A stretch of 32,314 bases of DNA from Alphaproteobacteria bacterium (GTDB lineage Bacteria; Pseudomonadota; Alphaproteobacteria; Sphingomonadales; Kordiimonadaceae), in assembly GCA_013372975.1 (NCBI GenBank), contig JABXIS010000089.1, forward strand, positions 1 to 32,314. The letters are read 5' to 3'. The position numbers were made by a program, and so were the translations under genes. Below the pieces are notes generated by a model. The model saw only the letters and a list, made by a program, of their open reading frames with translations. It did not search any database and was not told the DNA's origin. Of this stretch, positions 23,991-31,668 are shown one piece after another (position 1 is the first letter of the stretch; the number at the start of each line of letters is the position of its first letter).

Positions 23991-24728
23991 TTAGCGTGGT
24001 TCCTCGCCTTTGATTTCCCGCTTGTTTTCATACATTGCCTTATCGGCCTTATCGAGCGCTTCGTCAGGTTTGTCGCCCTGCCGGAAGGTATAGGTGCCAA
24101 AGGCGAGGCTCATTTTCACAGCTTCACCGTTTAATACGAGCGGATTGTCAGCAATGATTTGTGCCAGCGCAGTGGCCTTTTCCTGCCCGATGGATTCATC
24201 GGCCTGTGCCAGCAAGACACCAAATTCGTCACCACCCAAACGGCCGATTACGTCGGTGCCGCGCACATTGTCCACCAACAGGCGGGCAACGTGAAAGAGG
24301 GCCTTGTCCCCAGCTTCATGGCCATAGCGATCGTTGATCACTTTCATGTCGTTGAGGTCAATGAACATCAGGGTGGAGGGTGCGCCATAACGTTCAGCGA
24401 AGCTGATCATACGGTTCAGTTCACGTACGAATGCGCGGCGATTCGGGATGGGAAGCAGGGCATCGGTGTCGGCCATGTCTTCCATTTCACGAAGGCGTCT
24501 GTTGGTGAAGTCCAGCTCGCGACGTAACTTGTCCACCTCTTCCATCAGGGACATGATCGCCTGCTGCACGCGAGGGGTCATTTCCTCGGGCGGGATGGTG
24601 GTTACCTGTACTGTATCGCTGATGTCGCGCGGAGCAGAAGTTTCAGTCGCGCTGCCGGTTTTTTCCGTACGCCGCACAGACCGAGTTGGTGCCGTACGCA
24701 TTACGCCAGGTGTGTTCGTGATCTTCAT
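23991..24728 (-). CDS. Diguanylate cyclase (GGDEF), with I-site and coiled coil
   Basis: A 245-residue cytosolic protein predicted to make cyclic di-GMP from GTP. Residues 1-50 are polar and probably disordered, ~55-88 a coiled coil (QQAIMSLMEEVDKLRRELDF...), and ~88-240 the GGDEF domain. The active-site loop GGDEF is intact at 165-169, and RGTD (156-159), five residues before it, is the product-inhibition I-site. The usual LTGLPNRR appears as LLPIPNRR. No sensor or receiver domain is present, so activation probably goes through dimerisation of the coiled coil. Divergent from purE. Confidence 0.92.
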   Translation of the reverse strand: MKITNTPGVMRTAPTRSVRRTEKTGSATETSAPRDISDTVQVTTIPPEEMTPRVQQAIMSLMEEVDKLRRELDFTNRRLREMEDMADTDALLPIPNRRAFVRELNRMISFAERYGAPSTLMFIDLNDMKVINDRYGHEAGDKALFHVARLLVDNVRGTDVIGRLGGDEFGVLLAQADESIGQEKATALAQIIADNPLVLNGEAVKMSLAFGTYTFRQGDKPDEALDKADKAMYENKREIKGEEPR

Positions 24729-24854
24729 ACAATACCCTGTAACCGGATTACTTTCGAACGTTCATAAAGCATTATGCCGTCTTTGGGAATTATCTTGCAA
24801 GTGTCGTTTGAAATTGGCCGTTATGAAGGCCTTTTCAGGGCAGGGCGCAAAGCC

Positions 24855-24882
24855 TTGCATTCCAGAGGCTCATGCCTATAAT
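24855..24882 (+). promoter_or_regulatory. Likely promoter of purE-purK
   Basis: TTGCAT (24855-24860) and a perfect TATAAT (24877-24882), 16 nt apart, predict a start near 24889 and a leader of about 65 nt. The leader holds small GC-rich inverted repeats (CCGCC-G-GGCGG at about 24891-24901). Confidence 0.65.
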
Positions 24883-24953
24883 GCGCGCTCCGCCGGGCGG
24901 CAGATGGGTGCCCCGGGCAGACCCTTGATCGCGTAAAAGAAACGGAAGCGACC

Positions 24954-25451
24954 ATGAGCAACAGCGCCCCCCTGATTGGCATTATAATGGGCAGCCAATC
25001 TGACTGGCCGACCATGAAACATGCGGCTGATATCCTTGACGAACTTGGTGTTTCCTATGAGGCGAAGATTGTATCTGCGCACCGGACACCTGACCGTTTG
25101 TATGACTATGCCAAATCGGCCAAGGGCAGGGGCATCAAATGCATCATCGCGGGTGCGGGTGGTGCAGCGCATCTGCCGGGTATGGCAGCAGCCATGACAC
25201 CGCTTCCGGTGTTTGGTGTGCCGGTGCAGTCGAGCATGCTTTCAGGCAAGGACAGCCTTCTTTCGATCGTTCAGATGCCGGGCGGTGTGCCCGTGGGCAC
25301 GTTGGCGATCGGTAAGGCTGGCGCCAAGAACGCCGGCTTGCTGGCCGCAGCGGTGATTGCCCTTATGGATGATGCGCTTGCCGGTCGTCTCGATGATTGG
25401 CGTGCGGCGCAAACCGATAGTGTGGCTGAAGAGCCCACCGACAACGCCTGA
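24954..25451 (+). CDS. purE: N5-carboxyaminoimidazole ribonucleotide mutase, class I PurE
   Basis: Moves the carboxyl group from N5 to C4 of the imidazole in purine synthesis. The 165-residue protein has [11 protein letters not shown] (11-21), the catalytic-histidine loop SAHRTPDR (41-48, His43) and [12 protein letters not shown]. The pairing with purK just downstream shows it is the class I enzyme that uses the PurK product, not a direct AIR carboxylase. GGAAG lies before the ATG. It is the first gene of the unit. Confidence 0.96.
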   Translation: MSNSAPLIGIIMGSQSDWPTMKHAADILDELGVSYEAKIVSAHRTPDRLYDYAKSAKGRGIKCIIAGAGGAAHLPGMAAAMTPLPVFGVPVQSSMLSGKDSLLSIVQMPGGVPVGTLAIGKAGAKNAGLLAAAVIALMDDALAGRLDDWRAAQTDSVAEEPTDNA

Positions 25452-25476
25452 TTTGGCTGAAACGCGAGCGTTTAAC

Positions 25477-26553
25477 ATGACACAGATTAAACCAGGGTCG
25501 AAGATCGGTATTTTGGGCGGTGGCCAGTTGGGCCGGATGCTCGCGATGGCGGCGTCACAGCTTGGGTATCGTTGCCATATTTTCTGCCCCGACGTCAGAA
25601 GCCCGGCTTTCCATGTCGCCGCTGATTTCACCATTGCCGAATACGGTAATGAAGATGCGCTACGGGAATTTGCCGAAAGCGTTGATGTTGCCACGTATGA
25701 GTTTGAAAATGTGCCCGCGCGCACTGCCGAGATTGTGGCGCAGGAAACCATCCTGCGGCCCGGTGCCAAGGCACTGGAAGTGTCGCAAGACCGGCTTGTG
25801 GAGAAAGACTTTCTCAATAGCTGTGGTGTGAAAACAGCGCCCTATAAGGCCTTTGAAACGCAGGAACAGCTTGACGCAGCCTACAAGGAAATTGGCCGCC
25901 CGTCTGTCGCCAAAACCCGTCGGTTTGGCTATGACGGCAAGGGCCAGTTGATGATCAAGGCCCGCAAGGACATTGATGGTGTGATGGATGTTACCAAGGG
26001 TGCGCCGTCAATCCTTGAGGGATTCGTGAATTTTGACCGTGAGATCAGCGTGGTGGTTGCCCGGTCTGCTTCTGGCGATGTAGCGGCTTTCCCCGTGGGT
26101 GAAAATGTTCATACCAACCATATCCTGGATACCACGACTGTACCGGCACAAATCAGTGAAGTGATTGAAGCGAAGGCGAAAGTAATGGCAACCCGTATCG
26201 CCAACGCGCTTGAATATGTGGGTGTGATGGCGGTTGAAATGTTTGTCAGCGATGGTTCGGGCGAGATTGTCGTGAACGAGATCGCGCCGCGTGTGCACAA
26301 TAGCGGGCACTGGACGATTGAGGGCGCCGCCACAAGCCAGTTCGAACAGCATATCCGTGCGATCTGCGATTTGCCGCTCGGTCCTACCGAAGCCCGAGGC
26401 AAAGTGGTTATGAAGAACCTGCTTGGGAAGGATATCCTCGACTTCGAGACATATCTGTCTGACCCCAAAGCCTATTATCACCATTATGGCAAACAAGACC
26501 CGCGCGATGGCCGCAAAATGGGCCATGTAACCTGGGTGAACACAGACGAATAA
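25477..26553 (+). CDS. purK: 5-(carboxyamino)imidazole ribonucleotide synthase
   Basis: ATP- and bicarbonate-dependent carboxylation of aminoimidazole ribonucleotide, making the substrate of PurE. The 358-residue ATP-grasp protein starts IKPGSKIGILGGGQLGRMLA and has KTRRFGYDGKGQ (ATP lid), EGFVNFDREISVVVAR, and the metal- and ATP-binding EIVVNEIAPRVHNSGHW. I chose ATG 25477, 25 nt after the purE stop; the open frame extends back into purE without family sequence. The ribosome site (GCGAG) is weak, so coupling to purE is likely. A bidirectional terminator follows. Confidence 0.95.
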   Translation: MTQIKPGSKIGILGGGQLGRMLAMAASQLGYRCHIFCPDVRSPAFHVAADFTIAEYGNEDALREFAESVDVATYEFENVPARTAEIVAQETILRPGAKALEVSQDRLVEKDFLNSCGVKTAPYKAFETQEQLDAAYKEIGRPSVAKTRRFGYDGKGQLMIKARKDIDGVMDVTKGAPSILEGFVNFDREISVVVARSASGDVAAFPVGENVHTNHILDTTTVPAQISEVIEAKAKVMATRIANALEYVGVMAVEMFVSDGSGEIVVNEIAPRVHNSGHWTIEGAATSQFEQHIRAICDLPLGPTEARGKVVMKNLLGKDILDFETYLSDPKAYYHHYGKQDPRDGRKMGHVTWVNTDE

Positions 26554-26554
26554 G

Positions 26555-26581
26555 AAAAGGGAGGCAGGTGCCTCCCTTTTT
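26555..26581. terminator. Bidirectional rho-independent terminator (purK and yjhX-like gene)
   Basis: AAAAGGGAGGC (26555-26565), loop AGGT, GCCTCCCTTTT (26570-26580), followed by T. The arms end in A- and T-runs, so it can serve both convergent genes. Confidence 0.92.
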
Positions 26582-26586
26582 GTTTG

Positions 26587-26844
26587 TCAGCGATTATCAA
26601 GTTGCGACCGAACGGATGCAAGGCCATGCAAAGTGATACGGTATGGTCCGCCGCCCCGGCTGGCGATGAAACCTCGCTGTTTCAATTTTCTGAACAGGCC
26701 AATGCTGAAGCCGGAAAGGCGCCAGCCTTCTCGGTTCAGGCAGTTTGCTTCAGTTATCTTTTTGCGTTCGTCACGCTCGATCAATATGGCGCCACCTTGC
26801 GCCAGCGCATGCAAGGCACGCTGCTCCATTTTGGAAATATTCAA
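26587..26844 (-). CDS. YjhX family protein (UPF0386)
   Basis: An 85-residue protein with the family's whole layout: NISKMEQRALHALAQGGAIL, then ERDERKKITEANCLNREGW, FRKLKQRGFIASRGGGPYR and ITLHGLASVRSQLDNR. It is predicted to be a small winged-helix-like protein. E. coli YjhX is annotated as a toxin partnered by YjhQ; no partner is seen here, and that role should not be assumed. I chose TTG at 26844 as the start because the family begins M-N-I-S at that residue and GGAG lies nine nt upstream; an in-frame ATG at 26883 would add 13 residues without family match. Confidence 0.85.
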   Translation of the reverse strand: MNISKMEQRALHALAQGGAILIERDERKKITEANCLNREGWRLSGFSIGLFRKLKQRGFIASRGGGPYRITLHGLASVRSQLDNR

Positions 26845-27012
26845 TGGGGGATACTCCGCCAAATAGAAAGGGGCTCCGCCCACGCATGTGGGGGAGGGTT
26901 CTATTTGTCCCTGCCGCCTCAGATGGGGCAGGGCCTAGCGGGTCTCTGCGATGTGTTTCAAAAACGCTCCAATGTTTGAGGCGCCTGAAATACAGGAAAG
27001 TTGGCTGGCTGT

Positions 27013-27672
27013 CTAGCGTTCTAAAATCCAGGTGGCGTGTTCAGCCTTCACGTTGAAACCGTGTTTCTCAGCAAAAGCATAAACGATATCGCGCATGGGG
27101 AACCCTTTTGACCGGCTCCAGTGCCAGTCATCCCCTGTGATCTGTGCGTTGGGCCACAGCTCATGGCATACATCCAGATCTACAGCCTGTTTGTTGGCAT
27201 CGATATAGATGAGTTCTGGCTCGAAGCCCTTGCCTTTCAGTTCGTAGAGCGCATCGGGGGACAGGCCGCGGTAGGGCACAAAGCGGTCCTCGAACCCGCG
27301 CATGTTGGCGAGCGCAGTAGGGAAGGGGCCCTGGCGTTCAACATCAGAGGCGAAGCGCTTCTGATCTTCCATGTTTGGGTATTCACGGGTCAGCTTCGGG
27401 CGACCTACATAGCGCTGAACCTGCTCGATCAGATGATCGCTCCAGGGGTCAACCCCCACCAATTTCAGTTCTGGGTCCACTGATAGCCAGCGGCGCGAGC
27501 TTGAGCACAGGAAACAACCGATCTCCAGCATGAAGCGGGGTTTCTTGTCGCGAATGATCGTATCGATCATATCACGGCCATAACCCCCAAGGGTGTAATC
27601 CCACGCGATCAGGCCTTTGGTTTCAGGCCAGGGGTTTTCTGCCAACAATTTCTCAAATGCGCTGTCTGTCAT
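27013..27672 (-). CDS. Class I SAM-dependent methyltransferase-like protein
   Basis: A 219-residue cytosolic protein. FMLEIGCFLCSSSRRWL (47-63) fits motif I (E-x-G-x-x-x-G-x-S) but with Phe-Leu-Cys in place of the usual Gly-rich triplet, and VGVDPWSD (73-80) is the acidic end of beta-2. YIDANKQAVDLDVCHELWPN and ITGDDWHW resemble the family's motif IV region (x-I-D-A-x-H-x-Y, G-x-D-D). It recalls the group of small sugar/polysaccharide-linked methyltransferases. The substrate is unknown. AGAGGA lies five nt before the ATG. It is divergent from the secreted SnoaL-like gene across 157 nt that hold a long hairpin. Confidence 0.7.
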   Translation of the reverse strand: MTDSAFEKLLAENPWPETKGLIAWDYTLGGYGRDMIDTIIRDKKPRFMLEIGCFLCSSSRRWLSVDPELKLVGVDPWSDHLIEQVQRYVGRPKLTREYPNMEDQKRFASDVERQGPFPTALANMRGFEDRFVPYRGLSPDALYELKGKGFEPELIYIDANKQAVDLDVCHELWPNAQITGDDWHWSRSKGFPMRDIVYAFAEKHGFNVKAEHATWILER

Positions 27673-27741
27673 GCGCTTCCTCTATCCCGCCGGGCGTGCT
27701 GAAGCAAGCTGGAATCTGCCCGCTATGCCGCTTGTCGCGTT

Positions 27742-27789
27742 CCGCCCGCCGCTTGCCGCGCATCAGCTAGCTGTGCGGGGGGCGGGCGG
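27742..27789. repeat. Long imperfect inverted repeat between divergent genes
   Basis: Outer arms CCGCCCGCC (27742-27750) and GGCGGGCGG (27781-27789) are perfect. Inside, CGCA-t-CAGC (27759-27767) pairs with GCTG-TGCG (27770-27777), and CC/GG extend it. In all, about 19 pairs span 48 nt. It lies between two divergent starts and so is not a terminator; it could be a cruciform, a protein site or a leader structure. Confidence 0.7.
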
Positions 27790-27829
27790 CTATCAGCAAA
27801 TCAACGCGAAACCAACTGAGGAAGCGACA

Positions 27830-28273
27830 ATGAGGAATATTATTAAAGCCGGGATGATAGCCGGCCTGATGATGGCCACAGCCATAAGCGCAAGTGCCGA
27901 TATCTTTGAGACCGAGCGGCAGAATGAAAAGCTGGTTACAGACTATCTGGCATCCCTCCCCGCCCGCAACATGGAGGTTACCCTAGGGTATCTGACAGAC
28001 GATGTTGTGCATAAGGGCATGATGAAAATGGCGCCTGTGATTGAGGGCAAACAAGCGTTCCATGACCACTGGTGGGGCATGGTGAAGGATCTGGAAGATT
28101 ACGAGCTGGTGGTTCGCCGTGTGGAAGCCTTCGGCAATACGGTTCTGATTGAACGTGAAGGAAAAGTGGTGGTGCCGGGCGGCAAGACCATGCGCTTCCA
28201 CCAATCAACATTGTTCGTGGTGCGCGACGGCAAAATTGCCGAGATGCGCGAATACAAAATGCCTAAAACCTGA
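27830..28273 (+). CDS. Exported NTF2/SnoaL-like protein A
   Basis: A 147-residue protein with a signal peptide (MRNIIKAGMIAGLMMATAIS, cleavage before DIF). The mature part has the SnoaL/NTF2-like layout: a helix NEKLVTDYLASLPARNMEVT, then YLTDDVVHKGMM, G-K-x-A-F-x-x-H-W, and closing strands STLFVVRDGKIAEMREY. It shares extended similarity with the protein at 31117, so the two are paralogs. Such folds bind or turn over small molecules, but the ligand here is unknown. GAGGAAG before ATG 27830 fixes the start. The secreted methyltransferase-like gene follows after 17 nt. Confidence 0.75.
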   Translation: MRNIIKAGMIAGLMMATAISASADIFETERQNEKLVTDYLASLPARNMEVTLGYLTDDVVHKGMMKMAPVIEGKQAFHDHWWGMVKDLEDYELVVRRVEAFGNTVLIEREGKVVVPGGKTMRFHQSTLFVVRDGKIAEMREYKMPKT

Positions 28274-28290
28274 TTTAGGGAGTATCCATT

Positions 28291-29070
28291 ATGTTAAATG
28301 CAAAGAAGAAATGCGCGGCCCTTATGTGTGCAACCAGCTTGTTCATGTGTGCTGCTACCGGGGCCGGAGCCAGCGATGCTGTCGATGCGGCACTTGAAAA
28401 TCCGAACCGCCCAAGCCACGACCTGCGGCTTGATCCTGTGCGCAAGCCTGGTGAGGTGTTGGAATTTTTCAAAATCCAGCCCGGCATGAAGGTGATCGAC
28501 CTCTTCTCCGGCCCTGGTTACTACAGTGAAATTCTGAACCACTTGGTGGGCCAAGAGGGTGCTGTCATCATGTATAATCACGCGCCGTGGGAAGCTTATT
28601 CCAAGAAGGCAAGTGATGCGCGCGTTGCTGGCGGACGGCTGGAGAATGCCAAAACGCAGTATGAAGATCTCAATACGGTGGATTTTGGTAAAGGTCAGTA
28701 TGATGCCGCCCTTGCGGTCCTTGGCATGCACGACCTGTATCTGAAAAGTGAGAAGAGCACCTCTGGCCAGCCCATCGATGTCGAGCATTTCCTGCAGGCG
28801 CTTTATCGCGGTATCAAGCCGGGTGGTATTGTCGGTATTGTTGAGCATGAAGCAAAAAAGGGTATTGCTCCGGCTGAAAGCGCGGAGCTGCACAGATTGG
28901 ATAGCGAGCATATCAAGAAAATTATGCTGGATGCCGGTTTTGTGTTTGAGGCCCAATCCAGTGTGCTCAGAAACAATGCGGACGACCTGACACAAATTGT
29001 GTGGGCGGATGGCCTGCGCCGTCATACCGACCGGGCTGTGATGCGTTTCAGAAAACCGACTGGCAGGTAA
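28291..29070 (+). CDS. Exported methyltransferase-like protein (COG4798 type)
   Basis: A 259-residue protein with a signal peptide (about 1-27, ending GAGA-SDA) and a class I methyltransferase fold. Motif I is MKVIDLFSGPGYYSEIL (66-82), followed by a MYNHAPWEAY stretch, DAALAVLGMHDLYL, a proline/glycine turn at LYRGIKPGGIVGIVEHEAKK (post I/III region) and ALL-type helices. This matches the predicted methyltransferases of COG4798, which often carry signal peptides. SAM is not normally available outside the cytosol, so its reaction is an open question. GGGAG eight nt before the ATG. It is probably co-transcribed with the SnoaL-like gene 17 nt upstream. Confidence 0.75.
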   Translation: MLNAKKKCAALMCATSLFMCAATGAGASDAVDAALENPNRPSHDLRLDPVRKPGEVLEFFKIQPGMKVIDLFSGPGYYSEILNHLVGQEGAVIMYNHAPWEAYSKKASDARVAGGRLENAKTQYEDLNTVDFGKGQYDAALAVLGMHDLYLKSEKSTSGQPIDVEHFLQALYRGIKPGGIVGIVEHEAKKGIAPAESAELHRLDSEHIKKIMLDAGFVFEAQSSVLRNNADDLTQIVWADGLRRHTDRAVMRFRKPTGR

Positions 29071-29121
29071 GGGATTTCTTGCCCAAGGTATCCCCTATTA
29101 CTAGCGCAAACTGCTGGTCGT

Positions 29122-29143
29122 GGGGAGAGGGCTGCCTCTCCCC
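29122..29143 (+). other. Strong hairpin in the gap before the histidine kinase gene
   Basis: GGGGAGAGG (29122-29130) and CCTCTCCCC (29135-29143) form a perfect 9-bp stem with loop GCTG. A-rich sequence follows on +, so it is not a standard terminator; it may be a leader or mRNA-stability element. Confidence 0.6.
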
Positions 29144-29194
29144 AAACAAAAGAAAGTCCGTTGGCGAAGGGCCACAGATGTGTAAGGTAAAACA

Positions 29195-30259
29195 ATGGCA
29201 AGGCATATAAGTTACATACAGGAACGACCACTTGCGATGCTGCATCTCGCGGGGTGGGCCATTTATGTGGCGGCCGACTATATGGACCACGCCCTGTTTG
29301 AAAATTACAATGCGATCCCGACACTTGCGAGCGGCATTGCGGCCTATCTGCTGACGGGTGGCCTGGCCCTTCTCTATGATCGTATGGTCCGTCTGGGTGC
29401 TATTTTTCAGCATGTGGTCTTTTTCACGTTTCTCTATGCCGGGGCGGTGGTGTGGCACAAGGTGCACCGCATTTTCCACTATATCGTATTTCACGAAACA
29501 GAAACCGTGCCGGCGGAACTGGAGCGTCTTGTGCATCTGCCCTTCAGGGAATGGATTGCAACAGGTTTCACGCCTGTTCTCTTGTTCCTTTCCTGGGCGG
29601 GTTTCTTTTTCGTATGCAGGCAATATCTCGCGCGCCGGGATGAGCAGGCTCGCTTGCGGCGCCAGGAGCTGGCAACCAAGAAGGCTCAGCTTCAGACATT
29701 AAGGCACCAACTGAACCCGCATTTTTTGTTCAATATCCTCAACAGCATCGATGTGAGCGTGCAGTCGGACGATAAAACAACAGCCCACAAGATGACCCAG
29801 CATCTGAGCCGCTTCCTCCGTTCCAGCCTAGAGCAGGGGGAGGCAGATAAAATCCCGCTAGCACAGGAACTGGGCATGCTCAGGGAATTTGTGGCCATTG
29901 AAGAACTCAGGTTTCAGGACAAACTTCGTGTTTCCTTCTATGTGGAAACGGAAACAGAAAAGGCGTTGGTGCCTGCCATGCTGTTCCAGCCACTGATGGA
30001 AAATGCCGTCAAGTTTGCCTGGACGGAGCGGGCGGAAGGTTTTGTCACCTTCAGGGCGACCGGTGGTGATGGTACGATTGTAGTGATGGTTGAAAACAGC
30101 AAGGCCACAGGCGGTGGGCGTAAGGGTACCGGGACAGGCCTCAAAAATATCCGGGAACGGCTGGAGATTCTGTATGGCGAGGATGCGTCGGTTACAGTCG
30201 ATGATACTTACGCACGGTTTGCCGTCACGGTTACCCTGCCGAAGGAGCTGGCGTTATGA
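29195..30259 (+). CDS. LytS/YehU-type membrane histidine kinase
   Basis: A 354-residue sensor kinase. About four membrane helices occupy residues 13-143 with an extracytoplasmic loop around 88-118. The dimerisation/phospho-acceptor motif is LRHQLNPHFLFNILNSI (169-185), with His176 as the likely phosphorylation site, of the HisKA_7TM-independent His_kinase (LytS-type) family. The ATPase has PLMENAVKFAW (N box) and GTGLKNIRERLEILYG (G box). It overlaps the response-regulator gene by 4 nt (ATGA). The signal it senses is unknown. AAGG seven nt before ATG 29195. Confidence 0.9.
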   Translation: MARHISYIQERPLAMLHLAGWAIYVAADYMDHALFENYNAIPTLASGIAAYLLTGGLALLYDRMVRLGAIFQHVVFFTFLYAGAVVWHKVHRIFHYIVFHETETVPAELERLVHLPFREWIATGFTPVLLFLSWAGFFFVCRQYLARRDEQARLRRQELATKKAQLQTLRHQLNPHFLFNILNSIDVSVQSDDKTTAHKMTQHLSRFLRSSLEQGEADKIPLAQELGMLREFVAIEELRFQDKLRVSFYVETETEKALVPAMLFQPLMENAVKFAWTERAEGFVTFRATGGDGTIVVMVENSKATGGGRKGTGTGLKNIRERLEILYGEDASVTVDDTYARFAVTVTLPKELAL

Positions 30260-31014
30260 CCATTCGGGCCCTTTGTGTGGATGATGAGCCATTGGCAAGG
30301 CAGGGGTTGGCGCTGGCCTTGAAGCAGCATCCTGATTTTGAATTGGTGGCAGACTATGGCAGCGTGGAAGATGCGCTTGCTGCTGTGCACGGCGATATCG
30401 ACGTGCTGTTTCTGGATATTGAAATGCCGCGCCAGAGCGGTTTTGATCTGTTGAAGGTGTGGCCACGCCCACTGCCTTTGGTGGTGTTTGTTACCGCCTA
30501 TAATCAATATGCCCTAAAGGCTTTTGAAGAACAGGCGCTTGATTACGTGTTGAAGCCCATTGATCACGAACGATTCGCAGCCGTTGCTGACCGGATCAGA
30601 AGCCAGCTTGAGAAAGATCGCAGGGAGCTGGAGGCGGATGACCTGGTGGCTGCGGTTGAATCCCTCAAGCGCAAGCTGGCGCGCAAAGAAGCTGCCATCA
30701 GCGTGAAAACAGATGAAGGGTATTTCCGGGTGGAACTGCAGGACCTTCTATATATTGAAGCGGCAGGAGATCACACGTTCCTGTATCTGCCGGGCAGGCA
30801 CCTGATCACCCGCCAGACGCTCAAGCACTATCGCGACGAACTCGCAGATCATGATTTTCACCAGGTTCACAAATCGGTGATGGTGAATGCCAAACATGTG
30901 GTGAAGGCCAGCCCTTTGAAGTTCAGCGACTATGAGCTGGAGCTGACGGACGGCACCAAGGTGCGTATGAGCAGGCGCTATAAACCCGCCCTTGCTACTC
31001 TTTTGCCTTCTTGA
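30256..31014 (+). CDS. LytTR-type response regulator
   Basis: A 252-residue regulator. The receiver has acidic VDDEPLARQG (8-17), the phosphorylation site Asp54 in VLFLDIEMPRQSG, TAY (switch) and LKP with the conserved lysine. After a helical linker (~118-150), the LytTR DNA-binding domain begins around 145: GYFRVELQDLLYIEAAGDHT, LKHYRDELADHDFHQVHKSV and RMSRRYKPAL. It binds direct repeats in promoters; the targets here are unknown, but the flanking secreted genes are natural candidates. Its ATG overlaps the kinase stop, so the pair is co-translated. The next SnoaL-like gene begins 102 nt on. Confidence 0.92.
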   Translation: MTIRALCVDDEPLARQGLALALKQHPDFELVADYGSVEDALAAVHGDIDVLFLDIEMPRQSGFDLLKVWPRPLPLVVFVTAYNQYALKAFEEQALDYVLKPIDHERFAAVADRIRSQLEKDRRELEADDLVAAVESLKRKLARKEAAISVKTDEGYFRVELQDLLYIEAAGDHTFLYLPGRHLITRQTLKHYRDELADHDFHQVHKSVMVNAKHVVKASPLKFSDYELELTDGTKVRMSRRYKPALATLLPS

Positions 31015-31116
31015 GCCGGTTACCTTGGGAACACAGCCTGTTGCCGTTCATGTCTTTGTCGGATTTTGCGGAAACCGGTATCCACTCGCTATCGAAAGCA
31101 ATAGAGGGACGTTTAC

Positions 31117-31578
31117 ATGATTTCCAAGAAAGTGATTTCCAAAGCATTAATGGTTCTTTTTGCCGTAATGGCTGTTTCTATGCCGCAGGTAGCTGCCAAC
31201 GATAGTACGGAACGCATGAACGAACAGATTGTACGCAATTACCTGCAGACGCTGCCCAGTCTGGATATGCCTAGCATTACCAAATATCTGGCGGACGATG
31301 TTGTTCATACGGGTTTGATGCCGGGCATGCCCCCAATCAAGGGCAGGGAGGAATTTAACACCTATTGGGCGAACATGATCAAAGGTGTCGAGCGACAAAC
31401 CATTGAAATTCGCCGGGTGAAAGCGATGGGTTCGACCGTGCTTGCTGAACGGATTGATACAGTCTGGGGTGATGGTGAAGAGCTGACATTTCACCTGACC
31501 ACCCTGTTTGTGGTCAAGGAGGGCAAGATCGTGGAATTTCGCGAATACATGATGCCGGGTGGTGGCATGGGCATGTAA
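31117..31578 (+). CDS. Exported NTF2/SnoaL-like protein B (paralog of the one at 27830)
   Basis: A 153-residue protein with a signal peptide (MISKKVISKALMVLFAVMAV, cleavage near AANDS). The mature protein aligns along its length with the 27830 product: NEQIVRNYLQTLPSLDMPSI, YLADDVVHTGLMPGMPPIKG, and TTLFVVKEGKIVEFREYMMP. It ends in a short Gly/Met tail (GGGMGM) not found in the other copy. Fold and signal peptide are clear, but ligand and role are unknown. GAGGGA (31104-31109) seven nt before the ATG. It is separated from the response regulator by 102 nt and may have its own promoter. Confidence 0.75.
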   Translation: MISKKVISKALMVLFAVMAVSMPQVAANDSTERMNEQIVRNYLQTLPSLDMPSITKYLADDVVHTGLMPGMPPIKGREEFNTYWANMIKGVERQTIEIRRVKAMGSTVLAERIDTVWGDGEELTFHLTTLFVVKEGKIVEFREYMMPGGGMGM

Positions 31579-31616
31579 TCGGCCCCAAAAACGTCTAAGA
31601 GATAGGTTGATCAAGA

Positions 31617-31648
31617 GATCAGGGCGCGGAACATGCCGCGCCCTGATC
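31617..31648. other. Very stable hairpin between convergent genes
   Basis: GATCAGGGCGCGG (31617-31629) pairs perfectly with CCGCGCCCTGATC (31636-31648) around a 6-nt loop AACATG. No T-run follows on either strand. It lies between the convergent SnoaL-like and transaldolase genes and may block read-through in both directions or protect 3' ends. Confidence 0.65.
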
Positions 31649-31668
31649 CTGAAAACTGTTATCGCCCC

